Shown in pieces: positions 33,250-40,018 of a stretch of 64,000 nucleotides of DNA (position 1 is the stretch's first letter; every line of letters starts with the position of its first letter). The notes under the pieces are model-generated. The model ran no database searches, was not told the DNA's origin, and saw only the letters and a program-made list of their open reading frames with translations. Origin of the DNA: Synergistaceae bacterium OttesenSCG-928-D05 (lineage in GTDB: Bacteria; Synergistota; Synergistia; Synergistales; Synergistaceae); the NCBI GenBank assembly GCA_030266985.1, contig JAJDJB010000002.1, forward strand, positions 32,299 through 96,298, written 5' to 3'. Made by a program: the position numbers and the translations under genes.

Positions 33250-35040
33250 CTAAGCGCGCACAATCGCCTTGAACGGACATTTTTCCTGACAGGCGCCGCA
33301 CTTGATGCATTTGCTCTGGTCGATATTATGGAGACCTTTGAGCTCTCCGGAAATCGCATCGACCGGGCAGACCTTCTTACAGAGACCGCAGCCCTTGCAG
33401 CCGTCCGTGATGGTGTAGTCCAGGAGGGCCGTGCAAACGCCGGCAGGGCATTTTTTGTCGAAAATATGCGCCTCATATTCGTCTCTGAAGTAGCGCAGGG
33501 TAGAGAGGATCGGGTTTGGTGCCGTCTGGCCAAGCGCACAGAGTGCTCCTGCGCGGATGGAGACCGCAAGCTTCTCCAGTTTCTCGATGTCGCCTTTTTC
33601 ACCTCTGCCCTCTGTGATCGCAGTCAGCATCTCAAGCATGCGCTTGGTGCCTTCGCGGCAGGGGGTGCACTTTCCGCAGGATTCCGCCTGGGTAAAGTTG
33701 AGGAAGAACTTCGCAACGTCGACCATGCAGGTCGTTTCGTCCATGACGACGAGTCCGCCGGAGCCCATCATGGCGCCTGCTGCGATCAGCGAGTCATAGT
33801 CGATTGCTGTATCGAGCAACGAATCCGGCAGACATCCGCCTGACGGGCCGCCGATCTGGACAGCCTTAAATTTCTTATTGTCGATGATCCCGCCGCCGAT
33901 CTCAAAAATGATCTCGCGCATCGTGATCCCCATCGGAACTTCCGCAAGGCCGGTGTTGTTGATTTTGCCGGTAAGCGCAAAAACCTTGGTTCCCTTGGAT
34001 TTTTCCGTACCCAGCTCCGCATATTTCTCGGCGCCAACGCGGAAAATATAGGGAATGTTCGCAAATGTTTCGACGTTATTGATGTTCGACGGTTTTTCCC
34101 AAAGGCCCTTCACTGCCGGGAACGGCGGTCTCGGACGCGGCATACCGCGTTTGCCTTCAATGGAGGCCATGAGAGCCGTTTCTTCGCCGCAGACAAATGC
34201 GCCTGCGCCTTCTTTAATGTGCAGCGTGAAGTTGAAGCCCGTACCAAGGATATTCTCACCCAGAAGTCCGGCTTCTTCCGCCTGCGCGATTGCGCCCTTC
34301 AGGCGGCGAATTGCGAGCGGATACTCCGCACGGCAGTAAATGTAGCCTTCGTCCGCACCGATCGCATATCCGCAAATCGCCATGCCTTCAAGGATTGCGT
34401 GCGGGTCGCCTTCAAGCAGCGAACGGTCCATGAACGCACCTGGGTCGCCTTCGTCGGCGTTGCAAATGACGTATTTTTTCGGTCCCGGCGAAGCGGCGCA
34501 GAACATCCACTTCATACCTGTCGGGAAACCGCCGCCGCCACGTCCGCGAAGACCTGTTTTCTTCATCTCTTCGACGACCTGCTGCGGCGTCATTTCGAGA
34601 AGAACCTTTGCAAGACCTTCGTACCCGTCGGCGCCAATGTATTCTTCGAGTGAATCGGGGTTGATATGTCCGCAGTTTTTCAGCACGAGACGGTGCTGTT
34701 TTTTGTAGAAGGGGATCTCTTCGTAGGTCGGGACTTCCTCTTCTGAAAGCGGAACTTTGTAGAGCAAACGCTCAACAATGCGGCCTTTGAGAAGGTGCGT
34801 TTCGACGATCTCTGCGACGTCTTCGGGCTGCACGCGCGTATAGAACGTGCCCTCCGGATATATAATTACCAGCGGTCCGCCTTCGCAGAAACCGTGACAA
34901 CCTGTTTCAACAAGGCTGACTTCTTTGTCCAGGCTTTTTGCCTTCAGTTCATCTTCAAATCTGGCAAGTACGTTTTTCGCGCCGGATGCTGTGCAGCCGG
35001 TACCGGTGCAAATCAGTACATGTGCTCTTACGAGAGCCAT
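33250..35040 (-). CDS. hndC: NADH-binding NuoF-like hydrogenase subunit (HndC/HydB type)
   Basis: 596 residues. N-terminal thioredoxin-like [2Fe-2S] domain (CTGTGCTASG, GCHGFCEGGP), then NuoF core with NADH site GRGGGGFPTGMKW and FMN segment ICNADEGDPGAFMDR, cluster motif SCGKCTPCREGTKR, and two C-terminal [4Fe-4S] motifs (CKGCGLCKKVC, CIKCGACQEKC). This is the bifurcating flavin subunit. 30 bases separate it from the catalytic subunit. Confidence 0.95.
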   Translation of the reverse strand: MALVRAHVLICTGTGCTASGAKNVLARFEDELKAKSLDKEVSLVETGCHGFCEGGPLVIIYPEGTFYTRVQPEDVAEIVETHLLKGRIVERLLYKVPLSEEEVPTYEEIPFYKKQHRLVLKNCGHINPDSLEEYIGADGYEGLAKVLLEMTPQQVVEEMKKTGLRGRGGGGFPTGMKWMFCAASPGPKKYVICNADEGDPGAFMDRSLLEGDPHAILEGMAICGYAIGADEGYIYCRAEYPLAIRRLKGAIAQAEEAGLLGENILGTGFNFTLHIKEGAGAFVCGEETALMASIEGKRGMPRPRPPFPAVKGLWEKPSNINNVETFANIPYIFRVGAEKYAELGTEKSKGTKVFALTGKINNTGLAEVPMGITMREIIFEIGGGIIDNKKFKAVQIGGPSGGCLPDSLLDTAIDYDSLIAAGAMMGSGGLVVMDETTCMVDVAKFFLNFTQAESCGKCTPCREGTKRMLEMLTAITEGRGEKGDIEKLEKLAVSIRAGALCALGQTAPNPILSTLRYFRDEYEAHIFDKKCPAGVCTALLDYTITDGCKGCGLCKKVCPVDAISGELKGLHNIDQSKCIKCGACQEKCPFKAIVRA

Positions 35041-35060
35041 CTCTATTCCTCCCTCCAGCC

Positions 35061-35438
35061 CTATGCTTTGTTGGAGATCTTGGCTACGACAAGATCTTCA
35101 ACGACATTTCCGTTCACGAGGTGCTCCGCAATAATGCGCGGAACGTCCGTCGGTGTAACGGGGCCATAGGTGACTCTGTCCTCGCCGGGGCGAACGACGT
35201 CCAGAAGGGGCTCCTTCTGGCACATGCCGATACAGCCGGTCTGGAGGACTGCCACATTGTGGAGGTTACGCTTCTGCAGTTCTTCGAGAACAGCGGTCAT
35301 CACGTTACGGGCGCCTGCGGCAATACCGCACGTTCCCATACCGATAATGATCTGCGTTTCGTTATTGTGCCTGGCCTCTGTATCCTGGTTGGCCTGCGCT
35401 TTTATTTTGCGAAGATCTTCAAGACTCTTGATTGCCAT
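35061..35438 (-). CDS. hndB: Thioredoxin-like [2Fe-2S] ferredoxin subunit (HndB type)
   Basis: 125 residues with the thioredoxin-like ferredoxin cysteines in MGTCGIAAGARN (about 40) and QTGCIGMCQKEPL (about 82). Matches HndB of four-subunit NADP-reducing hydrogenases. It sits between the NuoE-like and NuoF-like genes, as in hndABCD. Confidence 0.9.
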   Translation of the reverse strand: MAIKSLEDLRKIKAQANQDTEARHNNETQIIIGMGTCGIAAGARNVMTAVLEELQKRNLHNVAVLQTGCIGMCQKEPLLDVVRPGEDRVTYGPVTPTDVPRIIAEHLVNGNVVEDLVVAKISNKA

Positions 35439-35464
35439 TGTATTTTCCTCCCTTTACTAGCGAC

Positions 35465-35941
35465 TTACAGGTAACTGTCGAGGATCGGTCCGACGGATTC
35501 GGGAGTAAGTCTTCCGTGCGTATCGTCGTTGACCATGAACACTGGGGCAAGGCCGCACGCGCCAATGCACGCAACATTTTCGACCGTGAATTTCAAATCC
35601 GACGTGGTCACGTTTTTATCGTCGAGGCCCAGTTTGTTCTGTATCGCCTTGAGCACCGCTTTCGCTCCACGCACGTGACAGGCCGTTCCCTGGCATGAAC
35701 GAATAATGTTCTTGCCGCGCGGTTCCAGGTGGAACTGTGCATAGAACGTTACAATACCGAAGACCTGACTGATGGGGATGTTCATCTCCTGACTGATTTT
35801 GAGCAATACGTCTTTCGGCAGATACCCGAAAATTTCTTGCGCTTGCTGAAGTACGGGGATGACACTGCCCTTTTTGCCACGGTAACTGTCGAGGAGCTCG
35901 TCAAGCTGTTTCCACTCCGCTTCCGTTGCCAACTCTACCAT
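35465..35941 (-). CDS. hndA: NuoE-like [2Fe-2S] hydrogenase subunit (HndA/HydC type)
   Basis: 158 residues. The four cluster ligands lie in CQGTACHVRGAK (about 88) and CIGACGLAP (about 130). N-terminal helices (LDSYRGKKGSVIPVLQQAQEIFGYLPKDVL) are typical of NuoE. First gene of the operon, preceded by a good GGAGG site and a long regulatory region. Confidence 0.93.
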   Translation of the reverse strand: MVELATEAEWKQLDELLDSYRGKKGSVIPVLQQAQEIFGYLPKDVLLKISQEMNIPISQVFGIVTFYAQFHLEPRGKNIIRSCQGTACHVRGAKAVLKAIQNKLGLDDKNVTTSDLKFTVENVACIGACGLAPVFMVNDDTHGRLTPESVGPILDSYL

Positions 35942-36620
35942 AGGTGCACCCTCCTTGATTTTGTCCCATTGGACCCTCCCGTCCAGGAAATTGGGACTTT
36001 TACGTTTCTGTTCTACATGCTTCTATCCGAGCGCGCCCCTACCCTTAAATCGGACATTTTGCTGTCCAATTCTGAATATTCGAGCGTCCCGGTTTTTACT
36101 TGCGAAATAAAACACAAATATGCTCCAGCACATTATATAATGTGGCGTTTCTTATCGCAACACTTTTTTGATTTTCCGTCAGATTTTAGGTCAGATTTGT
36201 GCATTATTTCTCAAGTATGGTTATATCATGACCAGAATGCAGATAGACTTTAAAAAACACTCGTCATTTTTGATTCATTAAAATTTTATGCTTACCCGGC
36301 AAAAGGCTGAGAATCAATATTTACACGAATTTTTTGTGTTCCGCATTAGGACCTTTCCATATCTCAGAAAATATCTTTGCATAAAAATATCAGTTTTTTC
36401 AGAAAGCACCTGCCTGCCTCTGTTGTATTCCTAAAACAGCCTGCAAAGATCGCTGCGTGTAAAAACGTTTTTCTGTACATCACTTTTTTGACGTTTTTTT
36501 GTTATTTTCGGACTATTATGTCGATGGCTATTTTAGACTGCTATAATCGAAATCGCGTAATCTTTTCACAACATCGCCTGCAGCCCTGTGAGTTTGCATG
36601 CAGGCACAGGAGGATTTATC
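35942..36620. other. Gene-free intergenic region between hydrogenase operon and focA
   Basis: 680 bases, markedly AT-rich, no credible ORF. It must hold the divergent promoters of the hnd operon and focA. Visible sites are the palindrome at 36129-36144, a TATAAT at 36542 on the plus strand and a hairpin (GCCTGCA...TGCAGGC, about 36577-36605) just ahead of the focA ribosome site. Confidence 0.6.
36129..36144. promoter_or_regulatory. Palindromic operator/promoter of the hydrogenase operon
   Basis: CACATTATATAATGTG is a perfect 16-base palindrome containing TATAAT on both strands. On the minus strand a TTGCGA -35 box lies 16 bases upstream of that TATAAT. A regulator bound here would block the promoter. 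I do not recognise the consensus; it is not a Rex or FNR box. Confidence 0.5.
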
Positions 36621-37439
36621 ATGGCAATTTCATCCCCGCCCGAAGCGGCAAAAATCTGTTGCAACGTTGCGTTTTCCAAAGCGCACGAACCCCTGATCAC
36701 GACACTTGTACTCGGCTTTGTCGCCGGTGCGTACATTGCGTTCGGCGGTGCAATTATGACTTTCGTCACACACGACGCGGCCGCACATATCGGACTTGGC
36801 ATCGCAAAACTGCTGGGAGGCGTTGTCTTTGCGCTGGCGCTTTTTTTGATCGTCGTCGCCGGCGGAGAACTCTTCACCGGCAATTGCCTGATGGCGATCG
36901 GCACGCTTTCCGGATGTGCTGCTCCTTCTAAAGTTCTTAAAAACTGGATCGTCGTTTATTTTGCAAACATGGCGGGCGCCGCCGTCGTTACTCTTATGCT
37001 CTGGAAAAGCGGCGTTTTCAGCGATGTGATCAACGGTTATGCGCTCAGAATCGCAGCCGGCAAAGTAGATCTTACGTTCACGCAAATGCTGCTGCGCGGC
37101 ATCCTTTGTAACTGGCTTGTCGCAATCGCGGTATGGGTCACATATGCCGCGCACGATGTGGCGGGGAAATATGTCGGCTGTCTTGTGCCGGTATCTGCGT
37201 TTGTTGCACTCGGCTTTGAACACAGCGTGGCAAATATGTATTTTATCTTCTTCGGTCTGCTGCTCAAAACAGATCCGGCGGCCGTACAAGCGTCCGGCCT
37301 TTCCGAGGCGGCGATCGCAAAGCTCACGACCGCAGGTTACGTTGGTAATATGATCCCAGTCACGATTGGCAATATCATCGGCGGTGCGTTTTTTGTCGCA
37401 ACGCTTTATTTTGCCGTTTTTCGAAAAGAACTGAACTAG
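36621..37439 (+). CDS. focA: Formate/nitrite channel family protein (FocA-type)
   Basis: 272 residues, six membrane segments. ISSPPEAAKICCNVAFSKAHEP at the N-terminus and GGELFTGNCLM, GILCNWLVAIAVW, GFEHSVANMYFI are family signatures. The ATG 36621 has an AGGAGG site. It moves formate (or nitrite) across the inner membrane; next to hydrogenase genes formate is more likely. It lies 264 bases before hydG. Confidence 0.92.
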   Translation: MAISSPPEAAKICCNVAFSKAHEPLITTLVLGFVAGAYIAFGGAIMTFVTHDAAAHIGLGIAKLLGGVVFALALFLIVVAGGELFTGNCLMAIGTLSGCAAPSKVLKNWIVVYFANMAGAAVVTLMLWKSGVFSDVINGYALRIAAGKVDLTFTQMLLRGILCNWLVAIAVWVTYAAHDVAGKYVGCLVPVSAFVALGFEHSVANMYFIFFGLLLKTDPAAVQASGLSEAAIAKLTTAGYVGNMIPVTIGNIIGGAFFVATLYFAVFRKELN

Positions 37440-37499
37440 TTTGTGATTTATATCGCTTGCGCGAAATCCTAAAAATGCTATAATCAAAAAAGAGTTTAA

Positions 37500-37652
37500 T
37501 TTAATACTCCGCTCGGTTGGTTTTCCGGCCCGGCGGCGAAAAATTAAGAGACGATCTGTCTGTTCGGTTGGTTCCGTGCAGAGGGAAAGGACCGCAAGAT
37601 ACTGTTTGTGACATTACAGGGCCTTTCGCCGACGCGCGAAGGGTCTTTTTAT
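37500..37652 (+). promoter_or_regulatory. Structured leader with attenuator upstream of hydG
   Basis: A 150-base leader contains two copies of CGGTTGGTT (37514 and 37565), each followed by a TTCCG-like segment, and ends in an intrinsic terminator: GGCCTTTCGC pairs with GCGAAGGGTC (37620-37645), then TTTTTATTTT. The terminator lies 50 bases ahead of the hydG start, the layout of a riboswitch or other transcription attenuator. I cannot match it to a known class. Confidence 0.5.
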
Positions 37653-37702
37653 TTTCTCTAAAAACAGCCGAAACGGGAACGACAACGGGAGGTAGAATCA
37701 TA

Positions 37703-39130
37703 ATGATTGATATGAAGCAATTCCACGACGCTGCTTTTATTGACGACGCAGAAATCCGGAGTACGCTTGAAGAGGCAAAAAATCTGGCAAAAGACAAAAA
37801 TGCCGTACGGAAAATCCTCGATAAGGCGCGGGAGTATCACGGCCTTACACACAGAGAGGCAGCCGTGCTTTTGGAGCTTGACGATCCCGATCTGGAAAAG
37901 GAGCTCTATCGGCTTGCAAAAGAGGTGAAAGAAAAAATCTACGGCAGGCGCGTTGTGCTTTTCGCACCGCTTTATGTATCAAACCACTGTGTAAACGGCT
38001 GCACATACTGTGGTTTTCACGCGGACAACAAGAGCATGTGCCGTAAAAAACTTTCCATGGAGGAGATCGACCAGGAAGCCGATGCAATTCTAGCGCTCGG
38101 TCACAAACGCATCGCCATGGAGTCGGGAGAAGATCCCGTCAATTCGCCGCTCGAATATATCATTGATTCCATGCGCCGCATCTATGCGTACAAAAACGCG
38201 AAGGGCGACTCAATCCGCCGCATCAACGTCAACATCGCCGCAACTACGGTTGAGGAATACGCAAAGCTGAAGGCCGAAGGCATCGGCACGTACATTCTTT
38301 TTCAAGAAACGTTTCACAGGCCGACCTACGAAAAAATGCACCCGACGGGGCCGAAGAGTAACTACGAATGGCACACGACGGCACTGCACCGCGCGCAGCA
38401 GGGCGGGATTGACGACGTCGGGACGGGCGTCCTCTATGGACTCTACGATCATAAATATGAAATGACGGCGCAGCTTATGATGGCGGAACACATGGAGGCG
38501 ATGTTCGGCGTGGGGCCGCACACAATTTCCGTTCCGCGCCTACGGGAAGCAGAAGGCGTCGACCTGAAAAAATTCCCGCACCTAATGACCGATACGCAGT
38601 TCCTTCGTCTGATTGCCGTCATTCGTGTCTCAACTCCCTATACCGGCATGATCCTCTCGACACGAGAAACGGCGGAGACACGCGCAAAGGCGCTTGAACT
38701 TGGAATCTCTCAAGTTAGCGCAGGATCGTGCACTGGCATTGGAGGGTATCACAAGGAGATCGGGCAGCCGGACCGCGCCGATACCGCGCAATTTAAAATC
38801 TCAGACGACCGCTCGCCGGACGAAGTCCTGACGTGGCTCTGCGAAGACGGCTACATCCCCAGCTATTGCACGGCATGTTACAGACAGGGCAGAACGGGCG
38901 ACCGTTTTATGTCCCTCGCAAAATCCGGGCAAATTCGAAATATCTGCCAACCAAACGCGTTGCTGACATTTCAGGAATATCTGCGCGATTATGCATCAGA
39001 TCACCTGAAAGAGCTTGGAGAAAAGGTGATCGCGAAAGAAATCGAAGAAATTCCCAGCGACAAAGTAAAAGAACTCACGATAGAACGGCTGGAAAAGATA
39101 AAAGACGGCGCTAGCGACCTTTATCTGTAA
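37703..39130 (+). CDS. hydG: [FeFe]-hydrogenase maturase HydG (radical SAM tyrosine lyase)
   Basis: 475 residues. Radical SAM cluster motif CVNGCTYCGF (CX3CX2C, about residue 96) and the C-terminal second-cluster motif CTACYRQG plus a Cys 22 residues after the second Cys (GQIRNIC) are both present; the latter separates HydG from ThiH. HydG cleaves tyrosine to CO and cyanide on iron for the H-cluster. ATG 37703 follows GGGAGG; an in-frame ORF upstream through the leader is not coding. HydE and HydF are not in the window. Confidence 0.93.
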   Translation: MIDMKQFHDAAFIDDAEIRSTLEEAKNLAKDKNAVRKILDKAREYHGLTHREAAVLLELDDPDLEKELYRLAKEVKEKIYGRRVVLFAPLYVSNHCVNGCTYCGFHADNKSMCRKKLSMEEIDQEADAILALGHKRIAMESGEDPVNSPLEYIIDSMRRIYAYKNAKGDSIRRINVNIAATTVEEYAKLKAEGIGTYILFQETFHRPTYEKMHPTGPKSNYEWHTTALHRAQQGGIDDVGTGVLYGLYDHKYEMTAQLMMAEHMEAMFGVGPHTISVPRLREAEGVDLKKFPHLMTDTQFLRLIAVIRVSTPYTGMILSTRETAETRAKALELGISQVSAGSCTGIGGYHKEIGQPDRADTAQFKISDDRSPDEVLTWLCEDGYIPSYCTACYRQGRTGDRFMSLAKSGQIRNICQPNALLTFQEYLRDYASDHLKELGEKVIAKEIEEIPSDKVKELTIERLEKIKDGASDLYL

Positions 39131-39164
39131 CACCTGCCGCAAGCACGATTCCATACATCTTTCA

Positions 39165-39192
39165 ACGTAGCGTTTACACGCTACGTATTTTT
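39165..39192 (+). terminator. Intrinsic terminator of hydG
   Basis: ACGTAGCGT-TTAC-ACGCTACGT, perfect stem, followed by ATTTTT. Confidence 0.85.
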
Positions 39193-39208
39193 ACGGAGGC
39201 AATCTAAT

Positions 39209-39223
39209 TTATAATAATTATAA
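39209..39223. promoter_or_regulatory. PerR box upstream of the peroxiredoxin gene
   Basis: TTATAATAATTATAA is identical to the 7-1-7 PerR consensus TTATAATNATTATAA. It overlaps TATAAT -10 candidates (39210, 39219) and lies 46 bases upstream of the start codon. A second inverted repeat AGTTAG-N6-CTAACT (39231-39248) follows. Peroxide-inducible expression is expected. No perR gene is in the window. Confidence 0.75.
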
Positions 39224-39268
39224 TTTGTATAGTTAGCGTTATCTAACTTTATAGGGAGGAATGAACTT

Positions 39269-39895
39269 ATGGAAGGAACTTGCATCACAAAAGTCGGCCA
39301 AATGGCCCCAGAATTTAAAGCTTCCGGTTACGATGCAAAGAAAAAGAATTTTGCAGATTATGCGCTTTCCGATTTTAGAGGAAAGTACACGCTGCTCTTT
39401 TTCTATCCCGGAGATTTCACCTACGTCTGACCCACAGAACTCGTAGCTTTGGCAAAGCTGCACAAAGAATTTGAAGAGGTCGGCGTTCAAGTATTGGTAC
39501 TTAGCACAGACAGTAAGTTCTCGCACAAAGCGTGGCATGAAAGTGAGCTATGCGACGCATTTGGCACAGAATACCCCTATCCGATGCTCTCCGATTCGGC
39601 GGGCAAAATCGGAGAAGCTTACGGCATCTACAATAGTGACGCTGCCCAGGATATTCGCGGCACTGTGCTGATCAACAAAGAAGGCGTTGTACAGCTGCTC
39701 AACGTAAACGTACCGCCAATCGGCAGAAGCCCGGAAGAACTGCTCCGCTGCGCGCGGGCGCTAAAAGAACATGACAGCACCGGAAAAGTTATCCCGGCAA
39801 ACTGGCAGCCCGGCGGAGAAACAATTACTCCCGCGATAGAAAACTCCGGCAAAATGTGGCAGAACTACAAAGGAATCATGCAGGATAAAAAATAA
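39269..39895 (+). CDS. Selenocysteine-containing peroxiredoxin (AhpC/Prx family; in-frame TGA at 39428)
   Basis: 208 residues if the TGA at codon 54 is read as selenocysteine. The TGA falls exactly at the peroxidatic position in FYPGDFTYV-U-PTEL, where the family has Cys; the same frame continues after it with KLHKEFEEVGVQVLVLS to a normal end. A pseudogene would not put the only stop there. The usual C-terminal resolving motif VCPANW reads VIPANW, so the canonical resolving Cys is missing; only Cys in SELCDAF and LLRCARAL remain. It reduces peroxides in the cytosol. GGGAGG site before the ATG; perfect PerR box upstream; own terminator. Confidence 0.9.
39428..39462 (+). promoter_or_regulatory. 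UGA selenocysteine codon and bacterial SECIS-like hairpin
   Basis: Directly after TGA (39428-39430) the stem AGCTTT/AAAGCT (39445-39450 with 39454-39459) closes a GGC loop, placing the loop guanines 21-22 bases after the TGA. Bacterial SECIS elements need a stem with guanine in the apical loop at about this distance for SelB binding. Confidence 0.65.
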
Positions 39896-39927
39896 CCTGT
39901 TGTCCCACCTATATATATAGAAGCAAA

Positions 39928-39970
39928 CAGTGCGCCGTTTTCGCGATGAAAACGACGCACTGTTTTTATT
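39928..39970 (+). terminator. Intrinsic terminator of the peroxiredoxin gene
   Basis: CAGTGCG-CGTTTTC pairs with GAAAACG-CGCACTG around a short loop and is followed by TTTTTATTT. Confidence 0.88.
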
Positions 39971-40018
39971 TCGTGAAGAAAATTAATGTTTTATTTTCTG
40001 AATACCGGCGCGGGCAAC

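Noticed and set aside
36294..36310. Shared TTTGCCGGGTAA segment with 43050 as a common RNA motif
   Set aside because: Only 12 bases match, in different structural contexts; likely chance.
37500..37652. T-box, TPP, cobalamin or glycine riboswitch before hydG
   Set aside because: None of the conserved core sequences I know is present; AGGGAAAGGACCGC only loosely resembles a T-box antiterminator and lacks the TGGN segment.
37517..37702. N-terminal extension of HydG through the leader
   Set aside because: The extra 62 codons have no similarity to HydG, overlap an intrinsic terminator and the true start has a good ribosome site.
39261..39446. Peroxiredoxin as a pseudogene split by a stop codon
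   Set aside because: The stop is TGA at the exact peroxidatic position, the frame continues intact on both sides, and a SECIS-like hairpin follows. Selenocysteine explains it better.
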